DNA from: Caminibacter pacificus | GTDB lineage: Bacteria > Campylobacterota > Campylobacteria > Campylobacterales > Nautiliaceae | Assembly: GCF_003752135.1 (NCBI RefSeq) | Contig: NZ_RJVK01000001.1 | Coordinates: 248,001 to 312,000 of the forward strand | Reading direction: 5' to 3' | DNA: 64,000 nucleotides | Shown here: in pieces, positions 42,932 through 50,753 of the stretch | How positions within the stretch are numbered: position 1 is the stretch's first letter | Layout: the number at the start of each line of letters is the position of its first letter | Made by a program: the position numbers and the translations under genes | The notes under the pieces: generated by a model | What the model saw: the letters and a program-made list of their open reading frames with translations, nothing else | The model's database searches: none | Told to the model about the DNA's origin: nothing

Positions 42932-43993
42932 TTAACAATAACGACTTAAATCCAAAATAACTTTTGTGCCTCTGTTTTTTTCGGATTCGATTTTTATATC
43001 TATTTTTAATTCGTCGCAAAGTTTTTTTACTATATTCATTCCTATTCCGATACCTCTTTCGTTTTCTTTATAAAAACGATTAAAAACTTTTTGAGGATTT
43101 TTTATGCCAATTCCCGTATCTTCGATAATGAGTTTTTTGTCTTTCATATATACTTTTATCTCTCCGCCTTTTTTGTTGTATTTAAAAGCGTTACTTATTA
43201 TGTTTTCGATTACTGAATTAAAAGCGTTTTTGTTTATTGTTATTTCACAATCGGCACTGTTGGTATGTTTGATATGAGGGTAATTTATCGAATAAAACGA
43301 CAATTTTTCGTCGATTAAATCTTTTATATTGAATGTTTCGACTTGGTTGGGATTGTTTGAGAGGAAATTTTTTAAATTTTCTTGGTAATTTAGGATGGCT
43401 TTTATATTTTGTTCTAATTTTTTGATTCTTTGATTTTCACCTATCTCTTTTTTTAGAAGATAAATATTTAATTTTAAAGATGTTAGAGGTGTATTTAGGT
43501 CGTGAAGTATGTCTTTTATGAATGTTTCGTTTATTTTGTACGCTTCTTTTAGGGGCTTATATAAAATATACGTTAGAATTAATGAAAATATAAGTATAAA
43601 AGTAAATTCGACAATAAATTGTCTGAAAATGTTTTCTTTGATTTTTTTTAAGGCATTTAGATATTCTATTTTTGAGATTGAAAGTTTTAGATAATACTTT
43701 TTTAGATAAGGTACGTCAAAAATCATAAAAAAACTGTTTTTGTCTTCTTTGAGTTTTAATATTTCGGGTTTTGGTTTTTTGTTTTTGGGTATGAAGTTTA
43801 TATCGGTTTTCGGGCAGTTCATTTTATAAGAGCAGATAATAAGCTCTTTTTTCGTTTTGTTGTTTAAAAAACCGACTTGCAGGTTATAGCTGTTGTAGTT
43901 TATATATAAAATAAAAGCGAAAAGAATTGAAAAGATAATTAAAAAGCTTGAAATTAAAAACTTTTTTTCATAATTCAATAGTATATCCTTCAC
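42932..43993 (-). CDS. Two-component sensor histidine kinase
   Basis: 353 residues. TM1 about 13-32, periplasmic sensor about 33-124 with Cys pair C54/C60, TM2 about 127-145, no obvious HAMP, H-box FIKDILHDLNTPLTSL with H164, N-box NAFNSVIENIISNAFKYN, G1 IIEDTGIGI, G2 NERGIGIGMNIVKK. All catalytic boxes are present. It overlaps the response regulator by 26 nt. Given its partner genes, it may sense envelope damage or metals; signal unknown. Confidence 0.92.
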   Translation of the reverse strand: MKDILLNYEKKFLISSFLIIFSILFAFILYINYNSYNLQVGFLNNKTKKELIICSYKMNCPKTDINFIPKNKKPKPEILKLKEDKNSFFMIFDVPYLKKYYLKLSISKIEYLNALKKIKENIFRQFIVEFTFILIFSLILTYILYKPLKEAYKINETFIKDILHDLNTPLTSLKLNIYLLKKEIGENQRIKKLEQNIKAILNYQENLKNFLSNNPNQVETFNIKDLIDEKLSFYSINYPHIKHTNSADCEITINKNAFNSVIENIISNAFKYNKKGGEIKVYMKDKKLIIEDTGIGIKNPQKVFNRFYKENERGIGIGMNIVKKLCDELKIDIKIESEKNRGTKVILDLSRYC

Positions 43994-44597
43994 CTCTTAT
44001 GTTTTTGATATCTATTCCCAATTTGTTTTTTAATTTTGTGATATTAACCCTTAAAGTTGCGTCGCTATGGGCGTTTGTAAGCTCTAAAAGTCTATCTTTT
44101 GGAACGACTTTGTTTTTATTTGTAATTAGCTCGTGGAAAATGTCTTTTAATACGAATCCTAAAGAGATGATTTTCCCGTTCTTTTTTACCTCTTTTGTTT
44201 GCGGGTCGTATTCGATGTCGTTTATTTTTATGATGTCGTGGTGCGGTTTTAACTTCGCTTTTAGTCTGATAAGTAATTCTTCAGGTTCGAAAGGTTTTTT
44301 TATAAAATCATCAGCTCCCGCATCAAACGCTTTTGACATCGTATTTAAGTCGGTAAGAGCCGTAATATAAATAGTAGGAGTTTCGTCATCCGCGTCTCTT
44401 AGGTTTTTTAGGACTTCTATTCCGTTTTCATCGGGTAAATTGATATCGAAAATATAAAGGTCATATTTTTCGTTATATGTTTTTTCGTATGCTTCTTGTG
44501 CGTTGTTTGCGATATCTACTTCAAAACCCTCCGATTCCAAAACTTCTTTTAATGTATCCGCTAACGTGAAATCATCTTCTAAAAGTAAAATTTTCAT
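43968..44597 (-). CDS. OmpR-family response regulator
   Basis: 209 residues. Receiver domain with acidic pocket EDD (7-9), phospho-acceptor D51 in YIFDINLPDENG, Thr in ITALT and Lys in KKPF; C-terminal winged helix (about 125-209) ending in IRGEGYTIEL, the OmpR/PhoB DNA-binding signature. Pairs with the overlapping histidine kinase. Direct repeats in front of its promoter are candidate binding sites. Confidence 0.93.
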   Translation of the reverse strand: MKILLLEDDFTLADTLKEVLESEGFEVDIANNAQEAYEKTYNEKYDLYIFDINLPDENGIEVLKNLRDADDETPTIYITALTDLNTMSKAFDAGADDFIKKPFEPEELLIRLKAKLKPHHDIIKINDIEYDPQTKEVKKNGKIISLGFVLKDIFHELITNKNKVVPKDRLLELTNAHSDATLRVNITKLKNKLGIDIKNIRGEGYTIEL

Positions 44598-44628
44598 TCA
44601 AAACCTTTTTTTCATAATTTTATCATAT

Positions 44629-44661
44629 GTTTAGTTTCGGTTTAGGTTAAAGGTTTATAAT
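44629..44661. promoter_or_regulatory. GTTTAG direct repeats and -10 between response regulator and ABC operon
   Basis: GTTTAG at 44629-44634 and 44640-44645 (11-bp spacing), with a weaker GTTTAT at 44653. TATAAT (44656-44661) is the -10 of the ABC operon, which places the two GTTTAG copies in its -35 region. On the minus strand TAAAAT near 44620 is the response-regulator -10. Eleven-bp direct repeats are typical of OmpR-family sites, so one regulator could control both operons. Confidence 0.5.
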
Positions 44662-44679
44662 GAAAAAAAAGGAGCAGAT

Positions 44680-45351
44680 ATGGTTAAGCTCACAAACGTT
44701 CACAAATCTTATAAATCGGGAGAAATCGAAGTAAAGGTTTTAGAAGGTCTTGATTTGTATATCCAAAAAGGCGAATTTGTAGCTCTTATAGGACCGAGCG
44801 GTAGCGGCAAAACCACTATTTTAAATATTATCGGAGCACTCGACAAGGCTGATAGCGGCAATGTGGAAGTAGCGGGAGTCGATATTACGAATAGAGATGA
44901 AAAAGAACTTACAAAATTTAGAGCCGATCATTTGGGGTATATTTTTCAGGATTTTAACCTTATTGAAGTTTTCAGCGTTTTTGAAAACGTAAATTTTCCT
45001 TTGAAAGTCATACATAAAAGAAAAGACGATGAAAAGGTAAAAGCGCTTTTGGAAGATATCGGCATGAGTGATCAGATAAATAAATTCCCCGACCAGCTCT
45101 CAGGCGGTCAAAAGCAAAGAGTAGCGGTCGCCAGAGCTCTTGTTAGCGACCCTCTTATAGTACTTGCTGATGAGCCTACGGCAAATCTGGATAGTGTGAC
45201 GAGTCATAAGGTGATAGAGCTTATGAGGAAGATGCAAAGAGAATTTAATACGACATTTATTTTCTCCACTCACGATACCCATTTGATTGATGAGGTTGAC
45301 AGGGTTTTATATTTGCAGGACGGAAAAATTATAAAAGACGAAAGGAAATAA
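44680..45351 (+). CDS. ABC transporter ATPase, LolD/MacB type
   Basis: 223 residues. Walker A GPSGSGKTTIL (about 39-49), Q-loop FQDFNL, signature LSGGQKQRVAVARAL (about 143-157), Walker B LIVLADEPTANLD, H-loop FSTHD. The LSGGQ/DEPTANLDS arrangement is of the LolD/FtsE/MacB group. It works with the FtsX-like permease that follows by 1 nt. SD AAGGAG. Confidence 0.92.
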   Translation: MVKLTNVHKSYKSGEIEVKVLEGLDLYIQKGEFVALIGPSGSGKTTILNIIGALDKADSGNVEVAGVDITNRDEKELTKFRADHLGYIFQDFNLIEVFSVFENVNFPLKVIHKRKDDEKVKALLEDIGMSDQINKFPDQLSGGQKQRVAVARALVSDPLIVLADEPTANLDSVTSHKVIELMRKMQREFNTTFIFSTHDTHLIDEVDRVLYLQDGKIIKDERK

Positions 45352-45352
45352 A

Positions 45353-46561
45353 ATGGAAAGTTTTAAAATTGCGTTTCGTAACCTCATCAGAATGGGAAGA
45401 AGAACGTTTTTAACCGGTTCACTCATAGCAATTGGCGTCGTGTTTGTGGTTCTATATATCACATACGCGGAGAGTTTTAAAAACTCTATGATAGCTCAGA
45501 TTACGGACAGCGTAATGGGTGAACTTCAAATTCACAAAAAAGGCTACGTTTCAAGTCTCGATTCACTGCCTCTTGATAAAAATTTGCCTCCAAAAACAGT
45601 CAAAAAAATAGAAGAAAAGCTAAATTCGATGCCGGAGATTTATTCATACAGCAAAAGCCTTAAATTCGGAGGAATGATTAGTAATTATACCGATTCTACG
45701 AATATAAGACTTAACGGAATCGACCCTGAAATGGAAGCAAAAACCCTGCCTCTGCTTAAAGAGCGCTTAAACGGTCATCTTCCAAAAGAAGGGGAAATAG
45801 TAATTCCTGAGCTTATAGCAAAAGGGCTTAAATTAAAAAAAGGTGACGTCGTAGTGCTTGTAGCTACCAATAAAAACGGAAGTATGAACGCAAAAACTTT
45901 TAAAATCAGTGGAATTGTGGGAATTATTTCGGGTCCCGGAGGTAGAGACGGGTATATAAACATAAAAGACGCACGAAAACTTCTTAGAATCAAAAAACCG
46001 GAAATTAATGAAATAGTTATAAAACTAAAAAATCCTGAATTGCTTGAGAGAGTAAATAAAGAGCTTATCGGTTTTACAAAAACTATTCAAAAACCGAAAC
46101 TTGAAGTGCATACGTGGATAAAACTCTCACCATTTGCGAATATCATAAAAATGCTTGATATTATGACTTTCAGTATTGAAATAATTTTGATTTCAATTGT
46201 ACTTGTTTCCATTCTTAACGTTATGATAATGAGTGTTTTTGAGAGAATAAAACAGATAGGGACTATGAAAGCTATGGGTACTTCTAAAAGTTTTATAGTA
46301 TCGATGTTTGTAAATGAAGGATTGCTTCTTGGGATATTCGGATTTATTATAGGAGTGGCGGCAAGTGTTGCTTTTGTCTATTTAATCGGTGATATCCATT
46401 ATAACTTCGGTCGTCAAAGCAACTTACTTTTGGTGCCTCATATCGATTATAAAAGCGTGCTAAGTGTGGGAGCTATGGTTGTGATTATTGCGATAATAGC
46501 GAGTCTTTATCCGGCGTTTAAGGCTGCGAGCTTAAAACCGATTGAAGCACTTAGGAGTTAA
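45353..46561 (+). CDS. FtsX-like ABC permease (LolC/E or MacB type)
   Basis: 402 residues. One N-terminal helix (about 19-38), a periplasmic MacB-PCD-like domain (about 40-265), then three C-terminal helices (about 277-300, 322-350, 365-385) with the FtsX motif ERIKQIGTMKAMGTSKSFI. With the upstream ATPase and a downstream LolA-like carrier, it probably extracts lipoproteins or another lipid cargo from the inner membrane. The true substrate is unknown. Confidence 0.88.
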   Translation: MESFKIAFRNLIRMGRRTFLTGSLIAIGVVFVVLYITYAESFKNSMIAQITDSVMGELQIHKKGYVSSLDSLPLDKNLPPKTVKKIEEKLNSMPEIYSYSKSLKFGGMISNYTDSTNIRLNGIDPEMEAKTLPLLKERLNGHLPKEGEIVIPELIAKGLKLKKGDVVVLVATNKNGSMNAKTFKISGIVGIISGPGGRDGYINIKDARKLLRIKKPEINEIVIKLKNPELLERVNKELIGFTKTIQKPKLEVHTWIKLSPFANIIKMLDIMTFSIEIILISIVLVSILNVMIMSVFERIKQIGTMKAMGTSKSFIVSMFVNEGLLLGIFGFIIGVAASVAFVYLIGDIHYNFGRQSNLLLVPHIDYKSVLSVGAMVVIIAIIASLYPAFKAASLKPIEALRS

Positions 46562-46564
46562 TTT

Positions 46565-46648
46565 TATGGACAATGGAAAATGGATAATAGACAATGGAAA
46601 ATGGATAATGCAAAATGGAGAATTGAGAATGGAGAATGGACAATGCAA
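46565..46648 (+). repeat. Heptanucleotide tandem repeat AATGGAN x12
   Basis: Twelve 7-bp units directly after the permease stop, mostly AATGGA plus one free base, with variants TATGGAC, AATAGAC, AATGCAA and AATTGAG. No gene is supported in it. Confidence 0.9.
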
Positions 46649-46657
46649 AATATATAA

Positions 46658-46832
46658 ATTGGAAGACAGAAAAGTCGTGTTTATTTACAGACTAAATATA
46701 TTCAACAATAATGCAAATTTCGGACATTTCAAAAAAGCTAAAAAGTACAGACCGCTTCGCTTTGGGTGTACTTTTTTTAACGCTTTTTTTTCATTGAAAT
46801 TTGCAGTTGTTTCATAATATTTGTCTTCCAAT
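46658..46832. repeat. 175-bp palindromic element with 11-bp terminal inverted repeats
   Basis: ATTGGAAGACA (46658-46668) and TGTCTTCCAAT (46822-46832) are exact inverted repeats. Inside are nested pairs: TGCAAATTTC (46712-46721) with GAAATTTGCA (46796-46805), AAAAAAGC (46731) with GCTTTTTT (46782), AAAAAGTACA (46740-46749) with TGTACTTTTT (46767-46776). The whole could fold as one hairpin. It has no coding potential. It looks like a MITE/REP-like element or a structured RNA. Together with the heptamer array it fills the 302-bp gap between the permease and the LolA-like gene. Confidence 0.75.
46740..46790 (+). terminator. Terminator-like hairpin at the core of the palindromic element
   Basis: AAAAAGTACA-N17-TGTACTTTTT with flanking runs of A before and T after resembles a bidirectional intrinsic terminator; a T-run follows at 46784-46791. 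It would lower expression of the LolA-like and beta-barrel genes relative to the ABC pair. Confidence 0.5.
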
Positions 46833-46863
46833 ATTATATTGAATTTAATCTTAAGGAGAAAAA

Positions 46864-47562
46864 ATGAAAAAATTATTATTAGCAGTACTTATTCCGGTGT
46901 TTTTGTTAGCATCGAATATTCTTGAAGAGATTGATAAAAATCTAAACCCTTCAAGCTTTGAGGCTTACAAGAAACTTATAAACATCGAACCCGACGGAAG
47001 TCGTAAAGAATTTCTTATGTGGATGATAAAAAAAGACAAAGACAAAATCGCAAACCTCTTTTTAAAGCCTGCAACTGACAACGGAAGATCGCTTTTAAGA
47101 CTTGGAGATAATATGTGGCTTTATATTCCGGGTATTGCTAAGCCTCTAAGAGTTGCATCGGCTCAAAGCGTAACAGGGGGCGTTTTCAATAACAGCGATA
47201 TTTTAAGAGTCGATTATGCCGTTGAATACGATATCGAAAAACAAGAAGGCGATACGCTTTATCTAAAAGCAAAAAACGAAGATGTTACATATGAAAAAAT
47301 AGTTATGAAAATAGATTTAAAAAGAAAATTGCCAATTAGGCTTGATTGTTATGCGGGCGGGATATTAATAAAAACGATTGAATACGGAAAAATTACAGAT
47401 TTTGGAAACGGAATAGTAAGACCTGCCGTTATGCAAACGACTTCACCGCTTCAAAAAGGTTATAAAAGTATAATGATTTGGGCGAAAATCAAACCGAGAG
47501 AGCTTAAAGACGAATATTTTACGCTTGAATTTATGCCTCATCTTAATGAGATTAGAAAGTAA
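46864..47562 (+). CDS. LolA-like outer-membrane lipoprotein-sorting protein
   Basis: 232 residues. Signal peptide (KKLLLAVLIPVFLLA), then the LolA-like (PF17131-type) pattern: LMWMIKKDKDKIANLFLKPATDNGRSLLRLGDNMWLY in part (GRSLLRLGDNMWLYIPG, about 78-94) and VTGGVFNNSDILRVDYAVEY. It should be a periplasmic carrier with a hydrophobic cavity. SD AAGGAG. Its neighbours (LolD-like ABC pair upstream, beta-barrel downstream) form an inner-to-outer-membrane path. Confidence 0.82.
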   Translation: MKKLLLAVLIPVFLLASNILEEIDKNLNPSSFEAYKKLINIEPDGSRKEFLMWMIKKDKDKIANLFLKPATDNGRSLLRLGDNMWLYIPGIAKPLRVASAQSVTGGVFNNSDILRVDYAVEYDIEKQEGDTLYLKAKNEDVTYEKIVMKIDLKRKLPIRLDCYAGGILIKTIEYGKITDFGNGIVRPAVMQTTSPLQKGYKSIMIWAKIKPRELKDEYFTLEFMPHLNEIRK

Positions 47563-47565
47563 TTT

Positions 47566-47586
47566 AATGGAAAATGGAGAATTAAG
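47566..47586 (+). repeat. Short heptanucleotide repeat remnant (AATGGAN x2-3)
   Basis: AATGGAA, AATGGAG, AATTAAG lie between the LolA-like stop and the next ATG, and the first codons of that gene (ATGAAAA, ATGGAAA) look like decayed units. The array seems to have supplied the start region of the beta-barrel gene. Confidence 0.7.
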
Positions 47587-48603
47587 ATGAAAAATTTAAA
47601 ATGGAAAATTTTGTTTTTATTGCCGGTTTTTATGTTTGCCGGTGATTTAGACAATATCGACACTTCTTTTGATTTGGGAGATGTTGATAAGCCGTATTCT
47701 TACAAAGGATATGTTAAACCCGAAGCTTATTATATCGATGATAAAGACAAATATAAAAAAATAAAAACTGAGCTTAATTTTGAGGGTGATTATAAAAAGA
47801 ATCTTTGGTATTTTAAGTTTAATTGGAGCGGATATTATATAAATGACGAAAAAGATATTCAAACTTTCGGCGTTTTAAACGAAGGATACGTAAAATACGG
47901 CGATGTTAATAAAAACATTACTATAGGAAAAGAGCTTTTAAAATGGGGTAAGGGATATGCATATAGTGCTGTGAATTTTTTTACAAGAGAAAAAAATCCC
48001 TTATATCCTGAGGATTTAAAACAAGGATACGATTTATTGCATTTAAAAACTATTAGTTCTTTAAATTCCGATATTAAAAATTACTCAATTGATTTAATTT
48101 ATATGCCCGTAACCGACACATTAAATTCAGACCTAAAAAAATCCCAAAATTTCGGAGGAAAACTTTATATGCTATATAAAGACGTCGATATCGATTTTAT
48201 GTTTGAAAAAAGCAATACTTATGCCGACAGATTCGGTGGTGATTTTTCTTTTAATTTAATGACGGAGCTTGAAATTCACGGGGAATACGCATTTGACAGC
48301 GATAAAAACAACTCCTATCTCTTAGGTGCAAAATACGCAAGCGATTATGATTATACGATAACTTGCGAGTGGTATAAAAAATGGGATAATAATAAATTTT
48401 TGTATCTTAAAGTTTCTCAAAAAGATTTTTTTATAGATTATCTGACGGCATATATGACGGGCATCAGAAACTATACTCAAAATATAAATTCTTTACTAAT
48501 AGGCGGAAGTTATGACTTTAAAAATAATTTTATATTTACAACCGAGTTTTTGACTTCCACTAAACAAAAGTATCTTAAAGTATCTTTGGGGTATTATTTT
48601 TGA
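47587..48603 (+). CDS. Outer-membrane beta-barrel protein of the LolA-like cluster
   Basis: 338 residues. The N-terminus MKNLKWKILFLLPVFMFAG is a signal peptide partly made of repeat-like sequence. The rest is alternating Tyr/Lys/Asp strands with turns, ending KVSLGYYF with terminal Phe, typical of an outer-membrane barrel. It resembles the DUF1302-like or alginate-export-like barrels that accompany LolA-like carriers, but no family is certain. No conventional SD is visible; GGAGAATTAAG from the repeat precedes ATG. Confidence 0.75.
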   Translation: MKNLKWKILFLLPVFMFAGDLDNIDTSFDLGDVDKPYSYKGYVKPEAYYIDDKDKYKKIKTELNFEGDYKKNLWYFKFNWSGYYINDEKDIQTFGVLNEGYVKYGDVNKNITIGKELLKWGKGYAYSAVNFFTREKNPLYPEDLKQGYDLLHLKTISSLNSDIKNYSIDLIYMPVTDTLNSDLKKSQNFGGKLYMLYKDVDIDFMFEKSNTYADRFGGDFSFNLMTELEIHGEYAFDSDKNNSYLLGAKYASDYDYTITCEWYKKWDNNKFLYLKVSQKDFFIDYLTAYMTGIRNYTQNINSLLIGGSYDFKNNFIFTTEFLTSTKQKYLKVSLGYYF

Positions 48604-48634
48604 TATTATTTTATAAAAAGAATAAAGGCAGAGT

Positions 48635-49924
48635 ATGAAAATACTTGATGTTAATAATCCCGGATTTAAAAAAGAGTTTGAAGAGATTTTGGCTCGTGGG
48701 AAAATGGATATCGAAAACGTTGAAGGTATCGTAAAAGGTATTATTAACGAAGTGAAAGAAGAAGGAAACAAAGCGCTTTTTAGACATATAGCTAAGTTTG
48801 ATAGATGGGAGCCTAAAAGCGATAATGATTTGGAAATTGGTAAAGATGAGATGAAAAAAGCGTATGAAAACTTGAGTGACGAACTAAAAAAAGCCCTTCA
48901 TTTGGCATTTGATAGAATAAAAGCTTATCATGAAAAACAACTTCCTAAATCATGGCTCGATTTTGAAAAAAACGGAACTATTTTAGGACAAAAAGTAACA
49001 CCTGTGGATAAAGCGGGTGTGTATGTACCGGGAGGTAAGGCTTTTTATCCGAGCTCTCTTTTAATGAACGTAATTCCGGCAATTGTCGCCGGAGTGGAAG
49101 AGATTGTAGTAACGACTCCGGTTATCGAAAACAAACCCAACGAGCTTCTACTCGGAGCTCTTTATATTTGCGGATGCCCTAAAACATATAAAGTCGGAGG
49201 GGCAAGCGCTATTGCGGCTATGGCTTACGGGACCGAAACCATTCCTAAAGTTGACGTAATTACGGGTCCTGGAAATATTTTCGTAGCGACTGCTAAAAAA
49301 TTGGTTTATGGAGATGTAAATATCGATATGATAGCAGGACCGAGCGAAATAGGAATAATCGCCGATGAAAGCGCAAGGCCTAACTATCTGGCTATCGATT
49401 TGCTCTCTCAAGCCGAGCACGATGAAATGGCAAGTTCGATTTTGATTACCGATAGTAAAGAAGTTGCCGATATGACGGCTATTGAGGTTGAAAAATTCCT
49501 AAAAAACTTAGAAAGAGAAGAGATTGCAAGAAAATCAATCGAAGAAAGAGGCGCTATTATCGTAACCAACGATATAGACGAAGCAATAGAGCTTATGAAT
49601 AAAATAGCACCGGAACATCTTGAGATTATGACTAAAAATCCGTTTGAATTGTTACCGAAAATCAAACACGCGGGTGCTATTTTCTTAGGAGAATATACGC
49701 CTGAGCCTATAGGAGATTATATAGCGGGACCAAACCACACTCTTCCGACAGGCGGTACGGCTAAATTTTATTCGCCTTTGAACGTCGAAGTGTTTATGAA
49801 AAAAAGTTCGATTATTTCATTTAGCAAACAAGCTATTGAAGAGATGGGCAAAGAGTGTGCCGTATTAGCGCATACAGAAGGCTTAACGGCGCATGAAAAA
49901 TCAGTACTTGAAAGACTTAAATAA
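48635..49924 (+). CDS. hisD: Histidinol dehydrogenase
   Basis: 429 residues. Last two oxidation steps of histidine synthesis, zinc- and NAD-dependent. VPGGKAFYPSSLLMNVIPA, GPGNIFVATAKKLV, AGPSEIGIIAD, LLSQAEHDEMASSI (catalytic and zinc residues) and EHLEIMT are all present. No other his genes are in the window. Confidence 0.97.
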   Translation: MKILDVNNPGFKKEFEEILARGKMDIENVEGIVKGIINEVKEEGNKALFRHIAKFDRWEPKSDNDLEIGKDEMKKAYENLSDELKKALHLAFDRIKAYHEKQLPKSWLDFEKNGTILGQKVTPVDKAGVYVPGGKAFYPSSLLMNVIPAIVAGVEEIVVTTPVIENKPNELLLGALYICGCPKTYKVGGASAIAAMAYGTETIPKVDVITGPGNIFVATAKKLVYGDVNIDMIAGPSEIGIIADESARPNYLAIDLLSQAEHDEMASSILITDSKEVADMTAIEVEKFLKNLEREEIARKSIEERGAIIVTNDIDEAIELMNKIAPEHLEIMTKNPFELLPKIKHAGAIFLGEYTPEPIGDYIAGPNHTLPTGGTAKFYSPLNVEVFMKKSSIISFSKQAIEEMGKECAVLAHTEGLTAHEKSVLERLK

Positions 49925-50347
49925 TTGTGGCTCATAGATAAAATAGAGGACCTTTTCCCTTCAACTCCTCTTGCTTTTTTAATCTATTTAGGCGCTTTTA
50001 GTTTAATTAGTGTAATTTTGATATTTGTTGCGGCAAAAATTTTTAATAAACCAAAAAAAACTATGAAAACTCCGAGCAAAAAAGAGCTTACTATTGATGA
50101 TTTGTTAAAAATTGCAAAAAATCCGAAATCTTCAAAAGCCGATTTAATAACCGCGATAGAATTATTTGTACAAAACTTTAAAATCAAAAATGATGAAAAA
50201 AAATCTTTTGAATTTTTTGAAAAATTATTGAATCATAAAAATAGAGATAAAAAAATCTTTGATATTTTTCACGGAAAAGTAATTGCGGCGAATATTGAAT
50301 ATAAAGACAGGCTTGATAAGATGGAAAGAAAAGCGTTAAATAAGTAA
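49925..50347 (+). CDS. Uncharacterised membrane-anchored protein, 140 aa
   Basis: TTG start directly after the hisD stop. One helix (about 16-38), then a Lys-rich cytoplasmic domain (about 45-140) with TIDDLLKIAKNPKSSKADL and repeated aromatic/charged helices. No family recognised. Coupled to hisD by position only; converges on rpsO with 10 nt between the stops. Confidence 0.65.
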   Translation: MWLIDKIEDLFPSTPLAFLIYLGAFSLISVILIFVAAKIFNKPKKTMKTPSKKELTIDDLLKIAKNPKSSKADLITAIELFVQNFKIKNDEKKSFEFFEKLLNHKNRDKKIFDIFHGKVIAANIEYKDRLDKMERKALNK

Positions 50348-50357
50348 GAGAAAGAGA

Positions 50358-50633
50358 TTAAACTCTGTCTCTTAGGTTAAGCTCAGCGATAACTTTTAGA
50401 TATTTATCGTGATCTTTTTTCTTTAGGTATCTCATAAGTCTTTTTCTTTGACCTACAAGTTTAAGAAGACCAAGTCTGCTTGAATGGTCATGTTTGTGTT
50501 TTTGTAAGTGTTCGTTAATCTCGTTGATTCTTTCAGTCAAAAGCGCGATTTGAACCGCTGGACTTCCAGTATCATTTTCGTTATTTCCGAATTTAGCGAT
50601 AATTTCTCTTTTTTTCGCCGAATCCAAAGCCAT
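50358..50633 (-). CDS. rpsO: 30S ribosomal protein S15
   Basis: 91 residues, normal length. [38 protein letters not shown] and [10 protein letters not shown] are diagnostic. Binds the 16S rRNA central domain. SD AGGAGG. A leader of about 45 nt with a small hairpin precedes it. Confidence 0.98.
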   Translation of the reverse strand: MALDSAKKREIIAKFGNNENDTGSPAVQIALLTERINEINEHLQKHKHDHSSRLGLLKLVGQRKRLMRYLKKKDHDKYLKVIAELNLRDRV

Positions 50634-50689
50634 AGTAGCCTCCTGATTGGTAAATTTCGTTTTAATAAACGTTTTGAAATGAAAGTATA
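50634..50689 (-). promoter_or_regulatory. rpsO promoter and leader with hairpin
   Basis: Minus-strand TATACT at 50684-50689 is the -10; transcription near 50677. The leader contains AAACG (rc of CGTTT, 50658-50672 region) forming CGTTT-ATTA-AAACG-like stem about 25 nt before the SD. S15 represses its own mRNA through structured leaders in several phyla; this leader could do the same. Confidence 0.4.
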
Positions 50690-50753
50690 TCTTTATTTTA
50701 GAGAAAATGCAAATTTATGATAAAATTTTGCAGTATTAATCGAAAGGGGATAA

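Noticed and set aside
46565-46648. CRISPR-like array
   Set aside because: Units are 7 bp with no spacers; no cas genes in the window.
46565-46817. A 91-codon ORF through the heptamer array and palindrome
   Set aside because: Its peptide is repeat translation followed by low-complexity sequence; heptamers are open in all forward frames without being genes.
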